Shown one piece after another: positions 6,845-14,205 of a DNA stretch of 30,003 nucleotides; position 1 is the first letter of the stretch, and each line of letters begins with the position of its first letter. The translations under genes were made by a program, and so were the position numbers. The stretch is from DASZMJ01 sp035551935 (GTDB lineage: Bacteria > Planctomycetota > Planctomycetia > Isosphaerales > Isosphaeraceae): contig DASZMJ010000109.1 in NCBI GenBank assembly GCA_035551935.1, forward strand, positions 1 through 30,003, read 5' to 3'. The notes below the pieces were generated by a model that did no database searches, had not been told where the DNA came from, and saw nothing but the letters and a program-made list of their open reading frames with translations.

Positions 6845-8365
6845 TCACGCCGACTTCGCCCCGCGGAACGTGCGATGCGGGCCCGGCCCCGCCTGGCGGC
6901 CGTGCCAGCGGCGGAGGCCCTTCTTGACGACGGCGGCGAACGAGTCGGCCGGGAGCTCGTCGAGCGGGGTGACGGTCTCCCAGTCGATCGCCGCGCGGAC
7001 CGCGGCCTTCAGCCCCCGCCGGCACCGCGACGGCCGCGGCGCGGGCAGGTCGGGCCGCGGCGGCCGCCGCACGTAGGCGAGGCCGTCGAGCCGCAGCGGC
7101 AACCTCGGACCGGTCACGGGCAAGGCCGCCGCGTGCCGGCCGCGCCAGACCTCCAGCGCCAGCGGATAGCGCGGATCCCAGTCGTCGAACTGGACCTCCA
7201 GCACGCCGCCCCCCTTCGGCACCAGCGACCAACGCCGCTGCGACCGCCAGCGCCACCAGCGGGCGTATTCGGTCAACGTCACGCGCCAGAGGAAATCGAC
7301 CTCGGCCACCGCGTCGGCCAGCGCCCGCACCACGCCCGGGAACCGGCCGAGCCGGCGCTCGGGGTGGCCGTAGACGAACGCCGGCTCTCCCGCCTCGGCC
7401 TTCGCTCGCACGACGTCCGCCAGGTGCTCGGCCACCGGCCGGCCGTCGGCGGCGCCGGCCTCGAGGAAGAGGCCCTCGCAGATCGGGTGGATCGGCACCT
7501 GGAGGACGGCTGAGAAGCGGTCGCCGCGCCAGGGGAAGAACGGGAGATCATCGTAGCCTAGATGGAAATCGGACGAATATTGATAACCGAATTCTTCCAG
7601 GGCTTCGTCCAGGCCCGCGTTCCAGCGCCCCTCGGGGGCGGCGAACCCCTCGGGGGCGATGCCGGCCGAGTCGAGGATGTCGTGGGCGCGGGCGACGTTG
7701 CGGCGATTGGCGGCCGGGTCGCGATAGACGACGTGGAAGTGGCCGTGCGACTGCGCATCGAGGCCGCGGAGGTCGTCGAGCACGTCGGGGCAACGGCCGT
7801 AGGCGTGGGTGCTGACGAAGTGGGTCGTGCAGTCGTCGAGCGGTCGGCGCGCCAGCGCGAACCGCGCGTAATCGGCCGGGATCGGCTCGTCCAGGTCGGC
7901 GCGGAAGCCGAAGGCGGAGCGGTATGGGAACGGGAACGGCCCGAGCCGCGCCCAGACGCCCCCCGCCGCCGCGATCGCCTCGCGCAGGCGGGCCATCAAC
8001 CGCCGACGGACCGTCGCCTTCGGCACGCGCGCGACCCGCTCGACCAGCTCGAAGCCGCCGACCCGCCACGACGACGGGCCGGCGCGGTCGTCGACCAGCG
8101 CCGCGAACGGGTCGACCCGCGACTCGCGCCGGAAGGCGTCGACGTCGATCAACGTATGCCCCGGCGCCAGCGCCGGCCGGACCCGCGCCGCGCCGGCGCG
8201 GCCGTCGACGAGGACGAACCTCCCGGCGCGGAAGGCCCAGGGGTGCGGCTCGCGCACGCGGACGAACGGCACCCCCTCCTGCGCCAGGGCCAATTCCAGG
8301 CCCGGCGGCGTCTCCCAGAGCAACAGCGGCAAGGTCGGCAGCGGGCCCGACAGGACGCTAGCCAT
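6845..8365 (-). CDS. Divergent NodB-type polysaccharide deacetylase-like protein
   Basis: The 506-residue protein has an N-terminal region of unknown fold (1-140), a NodB-like barrel (about 145-345) and a C-terminal region of about 160 residues. In the barrel the metal/acid motif is RADLDE (155-160) instead of the usual TFDDG. SHGHFH (206-211) supplies the two histidines, APEGRWN (243-249) corresponds to the third motif, and VPIHP (290-294) closes the pocket. Such enzymes remove N- or O-acetyl groups from glycans. There is no signal peptide, which suggests action on a cytoplasmic precursor. It overlaps the methyltransferase gene upstream by eight bases and is followed by the GT4 gene after four. 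Confidence 0.8.
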   Translation of the reverse strand: MASVLSGPLPTLPLLLWETPPGLELALAQEGVPFVRVREPHPWAFRAGRFVLVDGRAGAARVRPALAPGHTLIDVDAFRRESRVDPFAALVDDRAGPSSWRVGGFELVERVARVPKATVRRRLMARLREAIAAAGGVWARLGPFPFPYRSAFGFRADLDEPIPADYARFALARRPLDDCTTHFVSTHAYGRCPDVLDDLRGLDAQSHGHFHVVYRDPAANRRNVARAHDILDSAGIAPEGFAAPEGRWNAGLDEALEEFGYQYSSDFHLGYDDLPFFPWRGDRFSAVLQVPIHPICEGLFLEAGAADGRPVAEHLADVVRAKAEAGEPAFVYGHPERRLGRFPGVVRALADAVAEVDFLWRVTLTEYARWWRWRSQRRWSLVPKGGGVLEVQFDDWDPRYPLALEVWRGRHAAALPVTGPRLPLRLDGLAYVRRPPRPDLPAPRPSRCRRGLKAAVRAAIDWETVTPLDELPADSFAAVVKKGLRRWHGRQAGPGPHRTFRGAKSA

Positions 8366-9059
8366 GGAATCCCCCCGGCGCCTTCGCCGACCAGAGCGCC
8401 AGCAGCCGCGCCGCCGGCACCCGCCGGAAGACGGCCCAACGGGTCTCGTTGGATATTAACAGGTGTTCGATTTTGACATCATCGAAATATTCGCGCAACC
8501 TGCTCCGGAACGCCCGCGGCCAGGGCCAGCGCTCGCGGGCCGGCTCGCCGGGCCGGTACATCCACCGCCCCCGGCGCTCGTCGAGCCGCTTGACCGCCAC
8601 GGCCGGCAGCCACGGCCGTCGGGCGTCGAGCGCCGCGGCGTTCTTGTCCACGATCGCCACGATCCCCCCCGGCCGCAGCACGCGGCGGACCTCGGCGAGC
8701 ACGGCGCCGATCGAATCCGGATGGAGATGCTCGAACATTTCTATGGCAATCACTCCGTCGAATGAACCCGACGCGAACGGCAGCCGCCGGGCCGAGCCCC
8801 GGACGCGCGGCAAGTCGCCGGCCGCGGCGAGCATCGCCGCCGAGAGGTCGAGCCCGACGACGTCGAAGCCCTCGCCTTGCAACCGTTGCGCGAACCGACC
8901 CTTGCCGCAGCCCAGGTCGAGCACCCGGCCGCCGTCGACCGGCCGCAGCGCCCGCAGCACGGCGACGAGGCGCACGTCGTCCGCGGCCACCGCGGCCTTG
9001 AACCGCGATTGGAGCGCATCGAACCGGCCGGCGACGGTCGCTTCGTGCGAGAGCGTCAC
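8358..9059 (-). CDS. Class I SAM-dependent methyltransferase
   Basis: The 233-residue enzyme has the SAM-binding motif VLDLGCGKGRF (46-56), the acidic motif VVGLDLSAAML (68-77), and the post-motifs FDGVIAIEMFEHL and LRPGGIVAIVDKN of the UbiE/Methyltransf_11 group. Small-molecule or sugar methylation is the likely role given its glycan neighbours. The GTG start at 9059 overlaps the TGA of the preceding GT2 gene (GTGA), with GGGAGGG five bases upstream. The last codons overlap the start of the deacetylase gene. A short AT-rich codon patch encodes VKIEHLLISNE near the C-terminus. Confidence 0.88.
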   Translation of the reverse strand: MTLSHEATVAGRFDALQSRFKAAVAADDVRLVAVLRALRPVDGGRVLDLGCGKGRFAQRLQGEGFDVVGLDLSAAMLAAAGDLPRVRGSARRLPFASGSFDGVIAIEMFEHLHPDSIGAVLAEVRRVLRPGGIVAIVDKNAAALDARRPWLPAVAVKRLDERRGRWMYRPGEPARERWPWPRAFRSRLREYFDDVKIEHLLISNETRWAVFRRVPAARLLALWSAKAPGGFHG

Positions 9060-9913
9060 GCCACCCTCCCCGCCCGCGCGCGGACGACCGGGGGGCGACG
9101 ATCCCTGGACACGTCCTCCAACGGCTCCAGGAAATGCCGGTCGCGCGCCGCCCGCGACACCCCCCGCTCCAGCTCGCGGAGCTTCCAGCCTCGGACCGCG
9201 GTCGACACGGCCGACAGGGCGCAGAACGCCAGCCCTTCGAGGCCGTCGCGGAACCCCTGCTTGCCGAGATAGAGCCGGGCGAACGTCCAGAGCGGGGCCA
9301 GCGTCACGTCGGTCGCGCGGGACCGTCGGCCCTCGGCGCGGAGCCGACCGGCTTCGAGCGTCGTGTATTTGTCGATTTTTACCAAAAACGTATGCACATC
9401 GGGAATCGTCCGATGTTTGAGCGCGTGGTCGAGCTGGCCGACGGTGCCGACGAGGTCGACGGTCTCGTGGACGGCGCCGACCCAGCGGCCGAGGCCGCGT
9501 CGGAAGAGGCGCAAGGGGTTGTCGTGCTGGGTGCCGGAGTAGGCGAAGGGGCGGCCGAGGACGACGCTGCGGATCGGCACGCGGTAGCCGGAGTGGTCGA
9601 GCGACCGGTCGGCGACGACGCGGCGGACCTCGGCGGCGAGGGCGGGGGTCACGCGCTCGTCGGCGTCGATGGCGAAGACCCAGTCGCCGCCGGCGAGGGC
9701 GAGCGCGGCGTTGCGCTGCGCGGCGAAGTCGTCGAAGCGGCGGACGGCGACGACGTCGGCGCGGCGTCGGGCGATCGCCTCGGTCTTGTCGCGGCTGGCG
9801 CGGTCGACGACGACGACGACCTCGTGCGCCCAGCCGAGCGTGGCGAGGCAGCCGGGCAGGTTCGCGGCCTCGTCGCGGGCGAGGATCAGGGCCGAGACGC
9901 GCGGCTCGCGCAT
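9056..9913 (-). CDS. GT2-family glycosyltransferase (WaaE/KdtX-like)
   Basis: The 285-residue enzyme opens with VSALILARDEAANLP, then VVVVVDRASRDKT (33-45) and the metal-binding AIDADERV (81-88, with D83 and D85), as in GT2 enzymes. The arrangement DFAAQRNAAL and later GYRVPIRSVVLGRPF resembles the WaaE/KdtX branch that adds glucose to lipopolysaccharide cores. The ATG at 9913 has a G-rich ribosome binding site. The start overlaps the end of the CDP-alcohol transferase gene by 28 bases. A segment coding DVHTFLVKIDKY uses AAA, CAT, TTT and GTA codons that are otherwise almost avoided here. The sugar is not known. Confidence 0.88.
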   Translation of the reverse strand: MREPRVSALILARDEAANLPGCLATLGWAHEVVVVVDRASRDKTEAIARRRADVVAVRRFDDFAAQRNAALALAGGDWVFAIDADERVTPALAAEVRRVVADRSLDHSGYRVPIRSVVLGRPFAYSGTQHDNPLRLFRRGLGRWVGAVHETVDLVGTVGQLDHALKHRTIPDVHTFLVKIDKYTTLEAGRLRAEGRRSRATDVTLAPLWTFARLYLGKQGFRDGLEGLAFCALSAVSTAVRGWKLRELERGVSRAARDRHFLEPLEDVSRDRRPPVVRARAGRVA

Positions 9914-10953
9914 GGTACACCCCCCTTCGTCTTCCAGCCTCGGAACGCCCCGGCGACCGTCCGCGCGGGGTAATACGCCGCATAGAGGATGAGGGCCGCG
10001 TCGAGCCTCCCGAGCGCCGCCAGGAGGATCCAGAGGTGCCATCGCACGTCGGCATGGCCGATCGCCCGCACGAGCCGCGCGACCGGCGACGGAGCCGGGG
10101 CATCGCGCCGCTCGCCTCCGGGCGCCGCGACCGCTTCGCGCGTCGTCTGGCCGATCACGAACAGGTATTTGCCGGCGGCATACCCCATGCCCAGGACGAG
10201 CCAGGCCGGCTGCCCGTCGCGCGCGAAGGCGGCCCAGGCGATCGCGGCGTGGAGGGCCATGTCGGCCAGCTCGTCGAGCACGGCGTCGAGCCAGCGTCCG
10301 AAGTCGGAGGCGCTGCCTTGCAATCGCGCGAGGTGGCCGTCGGCGGTGTCGAGGACGAGGGCCATTGCCAGCAAGGCCGCGGCGCCGAGGCGGCCGGCGA
10401 GGGTCGTCGAGGCCGTGGCGATGAGGGCCGCGGCCGAGATCATCAAGCCGCCGGCCGCGACCGTCAAGGCGTTCGGCCGCACCCGCGTCTCGACCAGAGA
10501 CCTCGCCAATGCCCGCGCGGGGCCGAGGGCCCAGAAGCGGCCGAGCGGCTGATAGGATCGCCGCCGGAGCAGCTCGGCCTCGGCGTGTTCGAGGGCCCTG
10601 GGGAGATCGAGCCGCCAGAGCACCGCCGCCTCGGGGTCGCGCCCGCGTCGCAGCGCGCGGCGGAGTCGATTCGGGTCATACAGCCGGTCGGCCCGCAGGA
10701 CCGCCGCCCCCTCGGGCGTGGGGCCGGTCACGAGCCGGACGGCGTCGCCCCGCTCGGCGACGAGGCCGCGGAGCCACTCGTGCTCCTCGAGCCGCGCGTG
10801 CACGGCCACCGGCCCCGGGGCCGAGTCGACCGCCTCGGCGACGTCGAGCAGGTGTTCCAGCACCGGCCGGCCCGACACGCGCGCGCCGGCCCAGGGGCCC
10901 GACGACCCCCTCGGCCTCGCGTCGATCACCAGGCTCGTCGTCGCGCGGGTCAT
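9886..10953 (-). CDS. CDP-alcohol phosphatidyltransferase with N-terminal nucleotidyltransferase-like domain
   Basis: The C-terminal two thirds is an integral-membrane CDP-alcohol phosphatidyltransferase. The full signature D-x2-D-G-x2-A-R-x8-G-x3-D-x3-D is present, starting at D202 (LDTADGHLAR) and ending at D227. It should join an alcohol or inositol-type head group to a CDP-activated partner. The N-terminal 150 residues contain GRPVLEHLLDV and a layout like a sugar-nucleotide transferase whose glycine-rich loop is degraded. This recalls the fused transferase/synthase enzymes of inositol-phosphate metabolism, but it may be non-catalytic. The ATG at 10953 has GGAGG seven bases upstream. Its presence among glycosyltransferases suggests that a lipid or phosphodiester-linked part of the glycan is made here. 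Confidence 0.82.
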   Translation of the reverse strand: MTRATTSLVIDARPRGSSGPWAGARVSGRPVLEHLLDVAEAVDSAPGPVAVHARLEEHEWLRGLVAERGDAVRLVTGPTPEGAAVLRADRLYDPNRLRRALRRGRDPEAAVLWRLDLPRALEHAEAELLRRRSYQPLGRFWALGPARALARSLVETRVRPNALTVAAGGLMISAAALIATASTTLAGRLGAAALLAMALVLDTADGHLARLQGSASDFGRWLDAVLDELADMALHAAIAWAAFARDGQPAWLVLGMGYAAGKYLFVIGQTTREAVAAPGGERRDAPAPSPVARLVRAIGHADVRWHLWILLAALGRLDAALILYAAYYPARTVAGAFRGWKTKGGVPCASRASRP

Positions 10954-11041
10954 CTCGGCGCCTCCCTGCGCCCGAGGGGTCGTCCGTGGAAATCCAGGGC
11001 AGAGGTCGAAGGACAGAGGACCAAGGGCACTCGGCCGGCCA

Positions 11042-12019
11042 TCACCACCCGAACCGCTCGAAGTACGCCTCCTGCCGGCGCCTCCAGTCGCCGCGGCCGA
11101 CGGCCAGGGCGCGGCGGGAGCGGAGGGCGGGCTTCAGGAGCCGGCAGGCGTCGAGGATCGCGGCGAGCCGGCCGGGGTGGCGGACGAGGGCGTGCGCGAC
11201 CCGCGCCGGGAGCCAGGCGAGGTGCCCCAGCAGCCGTCGGCCCGAGAGGTTCTTCCAGGCGAACAGGAGGCTGTTCCGCAACGCCAACGCGTCGCACCCC
11301 GCGCGGCCGAAGGCGGGGGCGAACGAGCCGAAGCCGCGGTGATACGCGACCGACTCGGGCACGTAATAGCCGCGCCAGCCGGCCATCCAGCCGCGGAAGC
11401 CGAGGTCGAGGTCCTCGATCCGGCCGGGGAAGTACAGCGGGTCGAAGCCCCCGAGCGCCAGGAACTTCGCGCGATCGACCGCCAGCACCGGCCCCGCCGC
11501 GGCGGTCAGGTCGGGGCTCCAGATCGCGGACTCGTGGCCCGGCACGCGGCACAATCCCTGGACCAGCCCGAACCGGCTCCGCACCCGCGTCCGCATCCCT
11601 TCATACAGCCGGCCCTCGAAGTCCCAGCAGAGCGGCGCCGCGAAGAGGGCGTCGGGATTCGCCTCGACCGCCGCGACCAGCGGGCCGACGGCGTCGGGGT
11701 CGAGCTTCACGTCGTTGTTCAACAGCAGGACGACCCGCTCGGCCAGCCCAGGAAGGACGTGGTTGAACGTCGCGAGGCCGCGGTTCGGCTCGCGGAAGAC
11801 GCGGACGCGCGGCCAGGATGCGTCCAGGTACGCGAGCGAGCCGTCGGTCGAGCCGTTGTCCACGACCCCGACCCAGCAAGGCCCTCGCGACCGGCGCGCC
11901 GCCGCGACGACCGAGGGCAGGCACTCGGCCAGCAAGCCCTCGCCGTTGAAGTTCAGGACGAGGATCGCGGTCGCGTTCGCGGTCCGGTCGGCACCCACGG
12001 GGTCCTTCCCTTCGGGCAC
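11042..12019 (-). CDS. GT2-family glycosyltransferase (rhamnosyltransferase-like)
   Basis: This 325-residue GT-A fold enzyme shows AILVLNFNGEGLL at the N-terminus, VGVVDNGSTDGS (50-61), LLLNNDVKLDPD (98-109, metal site) and GRIEDLDLGFRGW (199-211, ED catalytic-base motif). These are typical of GT2 rhamnosyl- or galactofuranosyl-type enzymes. The GTG at 12019 is used; a second in-frame GTG at 11998 has AAGGA just upstream and could be the true start. This is the first gene of the minus-strand glycan run, divergent from the GT4 gene at 12198. The gap to the next gene (88 bases) is the largest in the upper part of the run. Confidence 0.87.
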   Translation of the reverse strand: MPEGKDPVGADRTANATAILVLNFNGEGLLAECLPSVVAAARRSRGPCWVGVVDNGSTDGSLAYLDASWPRVRVFREPNRGLATFNHVLPGLAERVVLLLNNDVKLDPDAVGPLVAAVEANPDALFAAPLCWDFEGRLYEGMRTRVRSRFGLVQGLCRVPGHESAIWSPDLTAAAGPVLAVDRAKFLALGGFDPLYFPGRIEDLDLGFRGWMAGWRGYYVPESVAYHRGFGSFAPAFGRAGCDALALRNSLLFAWKNLSGRRLLGHLAWLPARVAHALVRHPGRLAAILDACRLLKPALRSRRALAVGRGDWRRRQEAYFERFGW

Positions 12020-12127
12020 GTCGCGACGCCCTGCTTCAAGTCATCCCGATGACGCCCGGGCGCCGCGGGCCGACACCATACGAGGAACGCCCGTCCCGGT
12101 CAATCCGAGACCCGGGGCCGCGTCGGG

Positions 12128-12156
12128 TTGACGGGAACGGGGGCGGCAGGTAACGT
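12128..12156 (+). promoter_or_regulatory. Candidate sigma70-type promoter for the GT4 gene at 12198
   Basis: TTGACG at 12128-12133 and TAACGT at 12151-12156 are separated by exactly 17 bases, matching five and four of six consensus positions. The predicted start would leave a leader of some 35 bases before the ATG at 12198. The region is the divergent gap between two glycan transcription units. A small palindrome, GTCATC-CC-GATGAC at 12040-12053, lies on the side of the minus-strand operon and might be an operator. Confidence 0.5.
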
Positions 12157-12197
12157 CCCGGCCGCCTGGGGTCCGGGAAGGGAACGGAGAGACGACG

Positions 12198-13820
12198 ATG
12201 CCGACGATCCGATCGCAAGGCCGAGGGGAGACGCGGCCCTTCGCCTTCCTGGTCAGCACGACCCCGTGCGCGCGCGGGATTCGCGAGCGGATGGGCTCCG
12301 CGGCGTACTCGTACTACTTCGTGCTCGAGGCGATCGCCCCGCTGCTCGAGCAGTTCGGCACCTGGCGGCTGATCGACCGCCCCGAGAGCCGGCTGCCGTT
12401 CGCCGCGGCGCGGGCGGAGGCGGAGGGATTCCGGCCGGTCCACCTGGCGCTCAACCCGCCGCAGGACTGTTACCTGAGCCCGACGTTGCCGACGATCCTG
12501 TTCCCGTTCTGGGAGTTCCCCGACGTCCCCGACCGCGACTTCGGCCACGACACGCGCCAGGACTGGGCGCGGATCGCCGGGAGGGCCGACCTGATCGTCG
12601 CGGCCTGCCGCTTCACCGCCGCCGCGTTCCGCCGCGCGGGGGTGAGTTGCCCGGTCGCCGTCGTGCCGATCCCGGTCCGCGCCGAGGACTTCGCCGTCCC
12701 GGCCTGGGACCCGGCCCACTCGTGGACGATCGAGGCCCGGCACCTCGTCTGGGGCGGTGAGGAAGCGAAGCCGGCCGCGGTCCCGGTTCCCGAGGCCGCG
12801 ACGCCGGGCGCGCCGTCGTGGAAGCGGCGGCTCTGGGAGCGCGGGCGGTGGGCCTTCCGGCAGGTCTACCCGTGGCTGAGCCCGAAGATGGTCGCGCGGG
12901 TGTCGAGGGTGAAGCGGATCGTGCTCAAGCTGCTCGGCAAGGCGCCGGGGGAGCCGAGGAAGTCGCCGGGCCGGGTCGTGTACGAGGCGCTCCGCAACCG
13001 CTATCATTTCTACATCCGCCGCTGGCTCAGCCCGGCGGCGGTGGCGAAGGTGAGCGCGGCCAAGGAGGCCGTCCTCGGCGCCCTGGGACGGCCGCCGGCC
13101 GTGGTGAATGACCCCCTCCTGCCCCGTTCGCCGCTGACGCTCTCGGGCCTCGTCTACACGAGCATCTTCAACCTCAGCGACCGCCGCAAGAACCACCTCG
13201 ACATGCTCTCCGCCTTCTTGCTGGCCTTCCGCGACCGGCCCGACGTGACGCTCGTCATCAAGGCCGCGACCAACCCCACCCGCGAGTTCCGCGAGCTGGC
13301 CATCCTCCGCGAAGAATACCGCTCGCTCGGCCTGGAGGGCCACAGGTGCCGCGTCGTCGTCGTCACCGAGTTCCTCGACGACGCCCAGATGCGGGAACTC
13401 CTGCGTTCCAGCACCTATTATGTGAACACAAGCCGGGCCGAGGGGGCGTGTTTGCCGTTGCAGCAGGCGCTGGCGTCGGGCCGGCCGGCGATCGCGCCGG
13501 GGCACACGGCGATGGCCGACTACATGGACGAGGCCGTCGGCTTCGTGCCCCGGATGACCCCCGAGCCGACCTTCTGGCCGCACGACCCCGAGCGTCGGCT
13601 CGAGACGACCTGGGGCCGGCTGGCCTGGTCGGACCTGCACGCGAAGTTCCTCGAGAGCGCCACCGTCGCCGAGTCCGACCCCCGCTGCTACGCCGCCCTC
13701 TCCGCCGCCGCCCGCGGCCGCCTCGCCGGCCTCGCCGCCCGCGGCGTTTGTGCCGACGCCTTCCGCCGGGCCCTCGAGCAGTTGCCAGATGGCCCTTGCG
13801 CCCTGGCGCGGGCCTCGTAG
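12198..13820 (+). CDS. GT4-like glycosyltransferase with a duplicated helical insertion
   Basis: The 540-residue protein has an N-terminal GT-B half (PFWEFPDVPDRDFGH, ADLIVAACRFTAAAFRRAG) and a C-terminal half with VYTSIFNLSDRRKNHLD, VTLVIKAATNP and TSRAEGACLPLQQALASG. The E-x7-E pair is E415 and Q422, so the second Glu is replaced by Gln. Between the halves, residues about 200-310 form an insertion that carries two related 33-residue units: WLSPKMVARVSRVKRIVLKL (226-245) and WLSPAAVAKVSAAKEAVLGA (276-295). These are basic and amphipathic and could bind a membrane or partner. The ATG has GGAGAG six bases upstream. The stop codon lies at the edge of a palindrome. Confidence 0.82.
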   Translation: MPTIRSQGRGETRPFAFLVSTTPCARGIRERMGSAAYSYYFVLEAIAPLLEQFGTWRLIDRPESRLPFAAARAEAEGFRPVHLALNPPQDCYLSPTLPTILFPFWEFPDVPDRDFGHDTRQDWARIAGRADLIVAACRFTAAAFRRAGVSCPVAVVPIPVRAEDFAVPAWDPAHSWTIEARHLVWGGEEAKPAAVPVPEAATPGAPSWKRRLWERGRWAFRQVYPWLSPKMVARVSRVKRIVLKLLGKAPGEPRKSPGRVVYEALRNRYHFYIRRWLSPAAVAKVSAAKEAVLGALGRPPAVVNDPLLPRSPLTLSGLVYTSIFNLSDRRKNHLDMLSAFLLAFRDRPDVTLVIKAATNPTREFRELAILREEYRSLGLEGHRCRVVVVTEFLDDAQMRELLRSSTYYVNTSRAEGACLPLQQALASGRPAIAPGHTAMADYMDEAVGFVPRMTPEPTFWPHDPERRLETTWGRLAWSDLHAKFLESATVAESDPRCYAALSAAARGRLAGLAARGVCADAFRRALEQLPDGPCALARAS

Positions 13821-13878
13821 GGCGTGTGCAACACGCCAGCCCCCGGCCTCGCATGGGGCTGGCGTGTTGCACACGCCC
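13820..13878. repeat. Perfect 24-bp palindrome between convergent genes; likely bidirectional terminator
   Basis: Arms 13820-13843 and 13855-13878 are perfect reverse complements of 24 bp with an 11-base loop. The first base of the left arm is the last base of the GT4 stop codon, and the right arm ends 10 bases before the stop of the convergent small gene. Position and stem strength fit a bidirectional terminator; no U-run follows. Its sequence differs from the other palindromes in the window. Confidence 0.8.
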
Positions 13879-13888
13879 GACTCAGGAT

Positions 13889-14044
13889 TCAGAGCCGCAT
13901 CCGCCGGTTGTCGCGGTCGTCCCACCAGCCGTACTTGCGCCGCCACGAGCGCGACCGCGCCGCGGCGGCCATCCAGATCAGGACGACCGCCGGCAGGGCG
14001 TAGATGCCGACGGCCCGCCAGTTCTCCGACATCCAGGCGAACAC
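13889..14044 (-). CDS. Small single-helix membrane protein (51 aa)
   Basis: A complete small frame encodes an N-terminal polar stretch, one membrane helix (AVGIYALPAVVLIWMAAAA) and a highly basic, Trp-containing tail (RSRSWRRKYGWWDDRDNRRM). I chose the GTG at 14044 because GAGGAG lies seven bases before it; the ATG at 14032 is too far from that site and would give 47 residues. The gene is convergent with the GT4 gene and divergent from the ThDP-enzyme gene. The family is not recognised. The basic tail after the helix would face the cytoplasm. Confidence 0.6.
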   Translation of the reverse strand: MFAWMSENWRAVGIYALPAVVLIWMAAAARSRSWRRKYGWWDDRDNRRMRL

Positions 14045-14127
14045 CTTGGGTCTCCTCAATCGCCGCGATCCCCCTCGACCCCTCCCATCATAACCCCCGC
14101 CCCGACCGCCCCCAACGGTGCCGGCTG

Positions 14128-14157
14128 TTGGACCCGACCCGGCGGTGCCGATAGAAG
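14128..14157 (+). promoter_or_regulatory. Weak candidate promoter for the ThDP-enzyme gene
   Basis: TTGGAC at 14128-14133 and TAGAAG at 14152-14157 are separated by 18 bases, about 50 bases before the GTG start at 14206. The same GATAGAA core occurs in the better candidate before 1595. No thiamine riboswitch consensus is visible in this leader. Confidence 0.35.
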
Positions 14158-14205
14158 GTCCGCGAGGATCGTTGCAAACGGCTCCAAGGACGGGGGGCGA
14201 CCGAC

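Noticed and set aside
14045..14205. Thiamine (TPP) riboswitch upstream of the ThDP-enzyme gene
   Set aside because: No CTGAGA-type thi-box core is visible in the leader. CTGAGA at 20549 and 29348 are isolated coincidences without the rest of the motif.
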